Below are positions 29,201-33,617 of a stretch of 64,000 nucleotides of DNA, in pieces (positions within the stretch are counted from its first letter, which is position 1; each line of letters begins with the position of its first letter). The stretch spans positions 1,736,001 through 1,800,000 of the forward strand of contig NZ_CP017603.1 in assembly GCF_001854185.1 (NCBI RefSeq), read 5' to 3'. The notes beneath the pieces were generated by a model that made no database searches, was not told where the DNA came from, and saw nothing but the letters and a program-made list of their open reading frames with translations. The stretch is from Clostridium formicaceticum. GTDB lineage: Bacteria; Bacillota; Clostridia; Peptostreptococcales; Natronincolaceae. A program made the position numbers and the translations under genes.

Positions 29201-29490
29201 CCCATGCCAATGGTATTTTAAGCGGTTATGACGATAATACTTTTGGTGCAGATGATTTTATTACTCGTGAACAGATGGCGGTAATGGTAGTAAAGGCTGC
29301 TGATTTAGGCAATACAGCAGTACAAAAAAGCTTTATAGACGGTGAAAGCATTTCTTCTTGGGCTAAGACAGCAGTAGATACTGCGAATGTCAATGGTATT
29401 ATTAATGGTTATCCAGATGATACCTTCAAGCCACAAGACAATGCTACAAGAGCTGAAGCAGTAACAGCGATTGTAAAAATAATTCAATAG
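20227..29490 (+). CDS. giant SLH-anchored surface protein with transcobalamin-like domains
   Basis: A 3087-aa exported wall protein. Approximate layout: signal peptide 1-30 (ending AWA); DUF4430 beta-domain 80-185 (GWMYKINF); a second ubiquitin-like segment 190-290; FIVAR-like helices 298-381; squalene-oxidase-like alpha/alpha barrel 388-694 (DGGYTSWGSVNSESCAQVIV); helices 698-771; DUF4430 774-924; FIVAR-like 1006-1093; BspA-type leucine-rich repeats 1094-1278; MucBP-like 1316-1425; cadherin-like sandwiches 1434-1658; PQQ-type beta-propeller 1751-2164; FIVAR-like 2448-2534; Ser/Gly linker near 2745; ZU5-like 2764-2891; three SLH domains 2916-3087. Barrel plus DUF4430 is the domain pair of intrinsic factor/transcobalamin. 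A cobalamin riboswitch and an attenuator stand upstream. Start GTG 20227. Corrinoid binding is inferred, not shown. Confidence 0.85.
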   Translation: MTKKQLNKNIALCITLMMILSLFNPMIAWAMNEGINPDVVKLTDNQKTLTELTVTEAIYDSDQKNTREILQAAGTEAEDNSIQVNIAVVGMYNEILFAPQQITVNYDEDDPTAEDALKATDLQVDIQNNGWIEGIEGQQNGIEDSYYGLESGWMYKINFMMPSGLARTQKIADGDYVFFYYAKSPYDLLPSYDSFQNDFVSVTVTSKKDAVFTENVTVLKNNSVNAAIMEALKKHGNDFEKASLPLGVLMSEDGMFWSYTLNGDKSAYNRKDIQLEDGDSIEIFKDLGEGLEEVVEKEVLQTTITSAHENKESVTVSEEGKDVELAKKWVTEEAMTAYEVAIADAKKVFDDEGATQEEVEAAVTALEEATAIFNAAKQDGSKAEEKLTVKEQLERNFAYIVNTVDNPAYGTLEGEWSILSLARGEYVVPEGYYDIYYTNVENEVARLMPASGAKPDGRLDRNKGTEHSRVILGLTAIGKDITDVVGYDLRDGLADFNFVIKQGINGPIFALIALDSKNYEIPVIEGVSQQTTREKLINYILDREIDGGGWSLSGAADPDITAMAIQGLTPYYESNMAAKAAIDRGINWLSNVQREDGGYTSWGSVNSESCAQVIVALTGLGIDPHTDPRFIKNGNSTVDNLMSFAVPAGGFMHVKPGENTGGGAEAGVVDGMATDQGTYGLVAYNRFTEGKKPLYDMTDVVVEKPMDKAELRAKIESVKALDKNKYTHSAWEAIKKSIEVAENIAAKEDLTQDQIDFQIRILNSILTNLRPQVEGEYATVAIEKFTLGQGYIMEPVLVELEEGDTAYSILEKAYGKANLDVTTYSGMGVYVAAIKDELTQEEMTPTLPAYLQRVFDENNLSLRSRWDDQWLGEFDFTSTSGWMITTSEYFIPMSSGLWQVEPGDVVRWQFTLYGLGADLGSYFMSSEGNGADPVVIVANRDAILTEIAKINVLDASHYTEDQWAEIQSLKQEALAITEDLTTDQEIINQKTIAIREAIKKEEAPEANREALWAAITAANENKTSIAVSEDGKNIEATERWVTPEAMTAYETAIAEAQAAFDDENAVQTEVDTALEALTAATNSFDEAKQAGMKEETLFNFEASTGTIKGYLNNEPPENLVIPSEINGVEVQKIARGAFAYYRWGGGIKSPIKTLELPNTLKEIGWYAFDGNALQSITIPESIETIEEGAFKGNLLTEINFSENLSVIDKSVFEGNKLTNIAIPSNIKQIKDSAFKENLLQTVALSEGLEVIERNAFGFNNIEEIVIPKSVIQLSDDGILSRSFVDTSLDLNNRVQRYTKVYSNASIVTDLNTRGIVNPAKVTLEYQDQSGNILESKDVVGLEKKKMVHNEIVEGSNNYLTDYIASSNHFSLFNAMEILGGNYCRIGEIYEFVPTPIEGYKTPNAQSLKLEKENNKVIFVYLEEGTQQPSVGDNEGLKELLIYTATSQSNMQSTAYFGTPNAAYPDRPAFNQKITQYHLNELDVRLNETTRFAFVPAETESKVTVYYGDELAESKLMANNISLSQHIGTNWVKSITKPGKNTFSIVVTPPDGSENKEVVYTFNVYLSPTLSELSLKDGDNELYLDKSFNSTIFTYSTALSDDTNTVEILATPKLDSYTVTYNGSNDNHVNIAEVEKIEIELSTGEEEEKRSTVYTVELNKVEGYDVKFAVSPTDATLALYDQKGVRIKPNEPLSYTGILPGMEYTYVATKYGYVAQKGVLTSLDNLNNGVLSIALVEAPDPEVPLPNYDGEWINFRGNAENMGITEAPTPITVEETYEKWAVRIGTGWAAAPTPPIIVNNHLYVASANKVHKLDKETGEILASSSEMVGNVGYALNPITYAEGMIFIPVGKGQIQALRADTLESLWVSEEVEGQTLTPITYHNGYIYSGTWNNETREGTYYGISVTDEDPTKTDEVKLCSWKITHIGGFYWAGAYATDNYVIFGSDDGSPINQYTETAVLYSVNPLSGDIIDTINGVKGDIRSTVSYDKASDRICFSTKGGKFYQLKVNSDGTFDHSTIKTMELGGMATGTPLVYNGRAYLGVAGENQFSPTGHSYKIIDINNMSEIYSAEVPGYVQTSALLSNHYFDKTGKVYVYLTYNYLPGGIYMLEDSAGQTEAKTLSIFEPTNSQYCISSLVSDNNGTIYYKNDSGYLMAVARMSNTEDIDKEALEDAKARALTKNEADYTEESYDLLLQALAMPEATQEEVDAKVLAINQAIAGLLEKPKPAKILIKRPTNDMNILNARNNKNGVELELVAEITDTENKAIEATEGVKWYYKTSDSTMTIEAKDPIIIAESAGTEVTYLLSDVAINWMYHAGFIRIYAEYGEGEEKVVSAGITRPISLFKNISLDKTTVAQGENINVRASAPAHYAGETINLTLKKGNTLVKQGGENVVLSGVLTASEGAAVATLQYTVPIDLEPGDYSFHSSTGAPTPEVIFTVTEKAQVPEVNKEALEAAITAANENKVSVAVSEDGKDIEPTEKWVTQAVMTAYKAAIVEAQVVVNNENVTQAEVDAALITLTTATTSFNEAKKFGTKVQVPEIEEIPLPENDNAPKIEIPEGNKNYKIPVKESDLEKEITINLPEGNKGKVFVELPTNTSLPRIEVNRGETSVMIPKGVNITSGDATITLELITAGNPEDAAVKDKMKGVMPTGKKLDEILVVVAIGGDTRVEFSDFITIIFVGKKGKETAYIQDGEVHLIQKFASDAEGLNSDKKEYAYDDENDLIVKTKHFTDFIAYTATSTGTSSGGSSSGGGGKSTSTSSTTVKATESATVKEQGVTIDFPANTMNGDFEIKIEKVTGISRLPMASNSKFAGDVFEISKNKEGNFKKTVTLTVPFDKSKVDFDKYDISLFWLDEGKKQWIGLDNIKVDQSSGNVKGEADHLGKFAVLAIEKEKEAEEAIEVINAVEEGAEKSVETFKDVIGHWAAIHINKLLAREAIGGYPDGSFKPDASITRAEFATVLVKALGLEVKSGKLFADTENHWAKDYIATAHANGILSGYDDNTFGADDFITREQMAVMVVKAADLGNTAVQKSFIDGESISSWAKTAVDTANVNGIINGYPDDTFKPQDNATRAEAVTAIVKIIQ
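21120..27830 (+). repeat. three dispersed ~80-codon FIVAR-like repeats inside the giant gene
   Basis: Near-identical helical repeats at about 21120-21370, 23245-23505 and 27570-27830. Each holds an Ala-Asn/His-Glu-Asn-Lys turn, VSEDGK (VSEEGK in the first copy), WVT, MTAY and a final LTAAT/LEEAT-type helix. They act as spacers between the barrel, propeller and stalk modules. High DNA-level similarity between copies 2 and 3 suggests recent duplication or conversion. Confidence 0.8.
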
Positions 29491-29496
29491 CCTAAA

Positions 29497-29536
29497 AAAA
29501 GAATAGGGGTGTACCTGTACTCCTATTCTTTTCTTG
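29497..29536 (+). terminator. terminator of the giant surface protein gene
   Basis: AAAAGAATAGG (29497-29507) pairs with CCTATTCTTTT (29522-29532), followed by CTT. Confidence 0.85.
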
Positions 29537-29587
29537 ATGCAACCTCAAAAAACCTTGCAGTGAACCAGGGTATCCTTAGTCCTGTGT

Positions 29588-29742
29588 TTACACAAGAAAT
29601 TGTAAATAAGCTAAGTATAGAATTAAATGAACTGCTGCTTTTACCATAATACTTTGATATTGTGCATTATGAAGCTTTAACCCATGATGCTTTAAAAGAA
29701 CAGATAGATAAATTTAGTAAAACTTTTTATAATGGAAAATAG
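29588..29742 (+). pseudogene. 3' fragment of an MNT nucleotidyltransferase gene
   Basis: About 155 bp closely matching the 3' half of the intact nucleotidyltransferase gene at 31950-32261, from TTACACAAGAAATT through AAATTTAGTAAAACTTTTTATAAT to the stop. An in-frame TAA replaces a tyrosine codon (CCATAATAC versus CCATACTAC), and the 5' half with the catalytic GS motif is missing. It is therefore a dead partial copy, in direct orientation, 2.5 kb from the parent. Confidence 0.85.
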
Positions 29743-29788
29743 GTGGTAGGCAGAGTGCTTTTCCAACAAATAGAAACAAATAAAATTA

Positions 29789-29817
29789 TTGACATATCCC
29801 AGAGTAAATGATATATT
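29789..29817 (+). promoter_or_regulatory. sigma-A promoter of the ECF/methyltransferase transcript
   Basis: Consensus TTGACA (29789-29794), a 17-base spacer and TATATT (29812-29817). Confidence 0.8.
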
Positions 29818-29864
29818 TTTAACAAAAGCATCTAAAAATGTTCATACTAAAAAAATTAAGCTAA

Positions 29865-29920
29865 AAACCATGAAGGTTGATGTAAGACTGAAGTCTTGAA
29901 CCTGAGTGGTTTATTTTTTG
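29865..29920 (+). promoter_or_regulatory. three-tier leader hairpin ending in a T-tract
   Basis: Nested pairings AAACCA/TGGTTT (29865-29870 with 29907-29912), AGGTT/AACCT (29874-29878 with 29899-29903) and AAGAC/GTCTT (29884-29888 with 29893-29897) are followed by ATTTTTTG. It is a terminator-like structure between the promoter and the ECF gene, so it is likely an attenuator; it may be a ligand-sensing leader. I do not recognise a known riboswitch class. Confidence 0.6.
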
Positions 29921-29939
29921 TTTAAGGAGAGGATTTGTT

Positions 29940-30470
29940 ATGGAGACAAGAAAAGTTGTTCTAGGAGGTTTTTTTATTGCTTTAGGGGTACTGTTCCCTA
30001 TTTTGTTTCATACGGTAAGCATGGCGGGGTCTGTGTTTTTGCCTATGCATATTCCAGTACTGCTAGCAGGGTTTATACTGGGGAGAAAATATGGCTTTTT
30101 TGTAGGTTTACTGACGCCTGCCATTAGTTCATTTTTAACTGGTATGCCACCTCTAATGCCAACACTGCCTATTATGACGGTAGAACTATCGATTTATGGA
30201 CTTATAGCAGGACTTTTGGTTGAAAAATTTCAACTTAATACTATCTTCAGTTTAATCGGTGCCATGGTATGTGGTAGAATAGGGGCTCTATTTACAGTTT
30301 TTTTGATGGCTAATCTATTAGGTGTTGTACGGCTAGCACCTATTACCTGGATTAAAGGAGCTGTTGTAACTGGACTGCCTGGCATGGTTATTCAAGTGAT
30401 TTTTATACCAACTTTGCTTTATATGTTAAAAAATGGACTTAGTAGAGATATGACCCATAATTTGAAATAA
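29940..30470 (+). CDS. ECF transporter substrate-binding (S) component
   Basis: A 176-aa membrane protein with about six hydrophobic helices. The PMHIPVLLAGFILGRKYGFFVG stretch (PMHIPVLL, LGRKYG), then LTPAISSFLTGMPPLMP and ELSIYGLIAGLL, are typical of vitamin-specific ECF S components. The energising A/A'/T proteins are not in the window, as usual for group II systems. It resembles the predicted CblT subgroup (dimethylbenzimidazole/alpha-ribazole uptake), which would suit the B12 setting; that subgroup call is tentative. AAGGAGA precedes the ATG at a 9-base spacing. Co-transcribed with the methyltransferase downstream. Confidence 0.8.
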   Translation: METRKVVLGGFFIALGVLFPILFHTVSMAGSVFLPMHIPVLLAGFILGRKYGFFVGLLTPAISSFLTGMPPLMPTLPIMTVELSIYGLIAGLLVEKFQLNTIFSLIGAMVCGRIGALFTVFLMANLLGVVRLAPITWIKGAVVTGLPGMVIQVIFIPTLLYMLKNGLSRDMTHNLK

Positions 30471-30483
30471 GGAGGAGATATTG

Positions 30484-31095
30484 ATGAAGGCTCAGGTGGA
30501 TTTTTTTAATGCAGTAGCCCATAATTGGGACAATATGATTACGGTAAATGAAGAAAAAATAGGATATGCCCTAGAGGTAGCACAGATAAAACCGGGTCAT
30601 GAAGTATTGGATGTAGGAACGGGCACGGGGGTGATGTTGCCTTTTATTCTAGACAAAATAGGGAAAGAGGGAAGAATTACAGCCATTGATATTGCAGAAA
30701 ACATGTTGAAGGTGGTAAAAGAAAAGTTTAAGGGAGAGGACCGGATAAATTTTCTCCATGGTAATATAGAACTAGAGGCAATAGACAAGTTATTTGACGT
30801 TATTATTTGCTATAGTGTATTTCCCCATTTTTCTCAAAAAGTAGAGACTGTTAAAAAGCTAGTGGAACATAATTTAAAAGAAGATGGTAAATTACTAATA
30901 TTTCATTCTCAAAGCAAGGAAGAAATCAATAATATACATAAAAAAGCAGATGATATTGTAGCAGAAGATAAATTGATTGATTTTCTTACTCAAAAAAATA
31001 TATTTCAAAGGGTTGGTATACCCGTCCTAAAGGGTATTGATAATGAAGAGATGTATCTGATTTTAATTGGGAAGGAAGCCTCAACAATCTATTGA
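30484..31095 (+). CDS. class I SAM-dependent methyltransferase
   Basis: A 203-aa Rossmann methyltransferase. The SAM-binding motif VLDVGTGTGVMLPFI lies near residue 40, AIDIAENML near 65 and FDVIICYSVFPHF near 105. The HSQSKEEINNIHKKADD tail segment is characteristic of a clostridial subgroup often beside transporter genes. The substrate is unknown. Start ATG 30484 follows AAGGAGGA, 14 bases after the ECF gene, so the two form one operon. The in-frame TTG at 30481 is closer to the site and less likely. Confidence 0.85.
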   Translation: MKAQVDFFNAVAHNWDNMITVNEEKIGYALEVAQIKPGHEVLDVGTGTGVMLPFILDKIGKEGRITAIDIAENMLKVVKEKFKGEDRINFLHGNIELEAIDKLFDVIICYSVFPHFSQKVETVKKLVEHNLKEDGKLLIFHSQSKEEINNIHKKADDIVAEDKLIDFLTQKNIFQRVGIPVLKGIDNEEMYLILIGKEASTIY

Positions 31096-31162
31096 TAGAG
31101 TATTACGTTACCCTGAGCATGGGGAAGGATCTTGAAATAAAGAAAATAATGCATGATTGCAG

Positions 31163-31235
31163 TGATAAATTCATTGTTGGATGAATAGCAGGCAAATACC
31201 ACGCCTAAATAAAAAGGGGTGGTATTTTGTATTGG
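31163..31235 (+). terminator. intergenic repeat/terminator hairpin, copy 1
   Basis: AAATACCACGCC (31194-31205) and GGGGTGGTATTT (31216-31227) form a stem followed by TTG. The preceding ATTGTTGGATGAAT and the hairpin recur at 39428-39490. Likely terminator of the ECF/methyltransferase transcript and a small repeat family of this genome. Confidence 0.65.
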
Positions 31236-31401
31236 TGGGGTGCAAGGGGAAAAATGGACATAGCAGCAGAAGTAGCAAAAGTACAAAAAATGTTCGAAAT
31301 TTACAAATGCATAACGTTGACAGGAAATTAAGAGGATTTTTTATTTTTAAAAATCTGTTAGGACGCCAGACTGTGTATATATATTTTATATGGTAAATCC
31401 T

Positions 31402-31430
31402 TTGACACTTTGATAAAATAGCAGTAAGAT
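31402..31430 (+). promoter_or_regulatory. sigma-A promoter of the HEPN/MNT pair
   Basis: TTGACA (31402-31407), a 17-base spacer and TAAGAT (31425-31430). Confidence 0.65.
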
Positions 31431-31442
31431 AATCGGATAAAA

Positions 31443-31554
31443 ATAAAAGAAATAGCTGCTGAATATAAAATTCAAAAAATTTGATGTAGTATTTGTAAAT
31501 GAAGGTTTCAATGATAAGCTTATGGAGAAGATATTAAGAATGAGGTGTATTAGT
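31443..31554 (+). pseudogene. internally deleted nucleotidyltransferase remnant
   Basis: One frame reads IKEIAAEYKIQK, like the N terminus of MNT nucleotidyltransferases. A second frame, joined directly after it, reads FDVVFVNEGFNDKLMEKILR, like the C-terminal end of the same family. The catalytic centre between them is missing, so this looks like a deletion scar of a second antitoxin-type gene just ahead of the HEPN partner. Based on reading by eye. Confidence 0.5.
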
Positions 31555-31953
31555 ATGGAAAAAGAAGTCAGGTGGCGCCAAAGATTTGAAAATTTTGATA
31601 AGGCGTATAAACAGTTGAATGCTGCTATTTTAGACTTTGAAAACCTTAGTGTACTTGAAAAAGAAGGTTTGATTCAACGGTTTGAATATACCTTTGAGTT
31701 GGCTTGGAAGACATTAAAGGATTACTTAGAAGCAAAAGAAGTAAATGCTAAATTTCCTAGAGATGTAATAAAAGCAGCTTTTCATTATGAAGTTATAAAA
31801 GACGGAGAAGTATGGATGGACATGCTAGAAAAACGAAACTTACTAGCCCATACTTATGATGAAGAACGCTTTCACTTTGCTATAAAAAAGATTAAAGAAG
31901 AATATTATGAAGCTATATCGCAAGTATATAATTATTTAGGAGAGATGAGATGA
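31555..31953 (+). CDS. HI0074-family nucleotidyltransferase substrate-binding (HEPN-like) protein
   Basis: A 132-aa helical protein. RWRQRFENFDKAYKQL at the start and EYTFELAWKTLKDYLE near residue 50 are hallmarks of the HI0074/substrate-binding subfamily that pairs with MNT nucleotidyltransferases. The RNLLAHTYDE motif is the HEPN Rx4-6H-type site. Such pairs act as toxin-antitoxin modules in which the nucleotidyltransferase modifies the HEPN toxin. ATG 31555 is preferred because GAGGTG is eight bases upstream; an in-frame ATG at 31522 lies in the remnant of an older gene. It overlaps the next gene by four bases (ATGA). Confidence 0.82.
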   Translation: MEKEVRWRQRFENFDKAYKQLNAAILDFENLSVLEKEGLIQRFEYTFELAWKTLKDYLEAKEVNAKFPRDVIKAAFHYEVIKDGEVWMDMLEKRNLLAHTYDEERFHFAIKKIKEEYYEAISQVYNYLGEMR

Positions 31954-32261
31954 ATTTTGGTATATCATCAAAAAGTATGGAAATGATTATCAATACTTTG
32001 ATGGGCAAAAAAGAAATAGAGAAGGCAGCTATTTTTGGAAGTCGTAGTATGGGGAACTATAAAAATGGATCTGATATAGATATAGTTGTTTACGGGACAT
32101 ATATTACACAAGAAATTGTAAACCAACTAAGTATAGAATTAAATGAACTGTTGCCTTTACCATACTACTTTGATATTGTCCACTATGAGGCTTTAACCCA
32201 TGATGGTTTAAAAGAACATATAGATAAATTTAGTAAAACTTTTTATAATATAAAATCATAG
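31950..32261 (+). CDS. MNT-type nucleotidyltransferase domain protein
   Basis: A 103-aa minimal nucleotidyltransferase. The active-site pattern GSRSMGNYKNGSDIDIVV near residue 30 supplies the GSx10DxD catalytic triad start. It is overlapped and translationally coupled to the HI0074-like partner, forming a type VII-like HEPN/MNT toxin-antitoxin pair. Its 3' half was duplicated to 29588-29742, where it is broken. Confidence 0.85.
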   Translation: MNFGISSKSMEMIINTLMGKKEIEKAAIFGSRSMGNYKNGSDIDIVVYGTYITQEIVNQLSIELNELLPLPYYFDIVHYEALTHDGLKEHIDKFSKTFYNIKS

Positions 32262-32347
32262 GCGTTAATTTAAGCTAATTATTACCAATACACCTCTCAA
32301 AGTGTCATTCTGATCGAAACTTGCCAGTGGATTCTCTTGAAAAATGG

Positions 32348-32376
32348 TTGTAAAAATATAGCAAATCCTGTATAAT
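32348..32376 (+). promoter_or_regulatory. promoter of the second cobalamin riboswitch transcript
   Basis: TTGTAA (32348-32353), a 17-base spacer and a perfect TATAAT (32371-32376). Confidence 0.6.
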
Positions 32377-32411
32377 AAAGGCAAGTTTAAAAAACCTATA
32401 GCATAATCATT

Positions 32412-32600
32412 TTGGTGCTTTGTGTATTTTATCGAAGCTTAAAAGGGAATCAGGTGAAAATCCTGAGCGGACCGGCCACTGTAAATGGGGAGCAACTTTT
32501 CAAAATACCACTGGAGAATCTCTGGGAAGGGGAAAAGGAGCTGAGAACCATAAGTCAGGAGACCTGCCAAGATAATGCAGTATAGACCTTCTAGGAACTA
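32412..32600 (+). ncRNA. cobalamin riboswitch 2
   Basis: GGTGAAAATCC (about 32453-32463), GCGGACCGGCCACTGTAA (about 32467-32484, with the GCCACTG box) and GTCAGGAGACCTGCC (32554-32568) appear in the canonical order. The outer boundaries are approximate. It precedes the secreted DUF4430 protein gene and probably also the 1909-aa protein gene. Confidence 0.92.
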
Positions 32601-32652
32601 AGGGGTATACAAATATAGTGCTTTGACATGAGGCGCTTTGTGATACACACAA

Positions 32653-32685
32653 ACCTTGGTTTCCTATAGAAATCAAGGTATTTTA
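32653..32685 (+). terminator. terminator-like hairpin after riboswitch 2
   Basis: ACCTTGGTTTC (32653-32663) pairs with GAAATCAAGGT (32669-32679) with one G-T pair, followed by ATTTT. Likely part of the riboswitch expression platform. Confidence 0.6.
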
Positions 32686-32796
32686 GTGTCTAGAAAAACA
32701 TAAATTTTTTCAGTTGATAGGAGAGTATATCCAAGCAACTAAATAGACAAAAGATTTAAACTTAAAATAAAGAAGAAACTGAATTAAATAAAAAAA

Positions 32797-32845
32797 GCTG
32801 ACCAGAAAACTGGAGGCAGTATCTATATCAAATGGATACTGCCTT
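32797..32845 (+). promoter_or_regulatory. CUGA-hairpin-AGG attenuator, copy 3 (covarying)
   Basis: GCTGA, a CCAG-AAAA-CTGG hairpin (32802-32813), then AGGCAGTATC. Relative to copies 1 and 2 the hairpin strands are swapped (CCAG/CTGG instead of CTGG/CCAG) while the flanking CTGA and AGG are kept. AGGCAGTATC (32814-32823) can pair with GATACTGCCT (32835-32844), forming a terminator followed by TTTG. The 150 bases from here to the next gene hold an AAAGGAGGTGAT-like stretch at about 32894 but no supportable ORF. Confidence 0.55.
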
Positions 32846-32995
32846 TTGTTATATAGAAAGAAGGTGATCACAGAGGAAAAAACATTCCAAAAGGAGGTGA
32901 TTAAGAAATATTGACGAGGAGAAGGGAAGTAAAGAAGTGTCGTAAGTGTGTCTATGTTGTCTAGTAAAATATTAATGAATTAGGAGGTTTTAATA

Positions 32996-33514
32996 ATGAG
33001 ATACGGATTTAAAAAATCAATGGCATTGACATTAATGGTTTTAATGCTTACAGTGTTTATGGCGGTTCCCGCTTTTGCCCAAACAGTTTCTGCAACCGTA
33101 ACCTTTAATCATTTTGAAGATGAAATTTCTAGCGAAAGTATAAGTTTCGATACGAATGGTTTTATCACTCTGTTTGATGTACCGGCAGGAGCTACCCATC
33201 AATATTTAAACCAGCCTACAGTTATGGATGCTGTTATACAGTCCCTTACAAATCTGGGGGTTGAAGAGGATAGTCCGGTTTATTGGGACACATCAAGAAA
33301 TCCTAATGGAGCGTATATTAGCAGTATTTTTGGTGAGGATACAGAAACCATTGACTACTTCTACAGCAGCATTCCCGGTGCGTCCTACTGGAAAGGAAAT
33401 ACCTGGGTTCTTTATATTGATGGAGAGGAAGCAGCGTTTTATGCCAGCAATATACTACTAAATGAAGTTGATAATATTGAATTCTCTTATGAATATGTAG
33501 AGACCTATTGGTAA
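32996..33514 (+). CDS. small secreted DUF4430 (transcobalamin beta-domain-like) protein
   Basis: A 172-aa exported protein. Residues 1-28 are a signal peptide (KKSMALTLMVLMLTVFMAVPAFA, shown in part: PAFA then Q). The rest is one DUF4430-like domain: a conserved VMDAVIQSL helix, WKGNTWVLYIDGEEAAFY in the place of the GWMYxVNG motif, and a final IEFSYEY strand. No anchor is visible, so it may be released or held by partner proteins. It stands alone between a cobalamin riboswitch and the 1909-aa protein gene. TAGGAGGTTT precedes the ATG. Confidence 0.75.
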   Translation: MRYGFKKSMALTLMVLMLTVFMAVPAFAQTVSATVTFNHFEDEISSESISFDTNGFITLFDVPAGATHQYLNQPTVMDAVIQSLTNLGVEEDSPVYWDTSRNPNGAYISSIFGEDTETIDYFYSSIPGASYWKGNTWVLYIDGEEAAFYASNILLNEVDNIEFSYEYVETYW

Positions 33515-33554
33515 AACAATGGGAATCAAATACTTGATAGTTTGATAAGACCTT

Positions 33555-33592
33555 CAATAAGGCGGGGAAGAACTTCCTTTCCCGCCTTATTG
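33555..33592 (+). terminator. hairpin between DUF4430 gene and 1909-aa protein gene
   Basis: CAATAAGGCGGG (33555-33566) pairs with CCCGCCTTATTG (33581-33592). Only TGATGT follows, with no T-tract, so partial termination or transcript protection is more likely than a full stop. Confidence 0.6.
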
Positions 33593-33617
33593 ATGTGTAA
33601 TTACAAGGAGAGATGGA

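Noticed and set aside
29906-30127. 73-codon open frame overlapping the start of the ECF gene
   Set aside because: It lies in another frame than the recognisable S component and starts within the leader T-tract region.
31181-31396. 71-codon plus-strand open frame after the methyltransferase gene
   Set aside because: It begins inside the terminator hairpin repeat and reads KKGWYFVLVGCKGKNG without family resemblance or a ribosome site.
33228-33461. 77-codon open frame inside the secreted DUF4430 gene
   Set aside because: Different frame of a well-supported gene, with no ribosome site.
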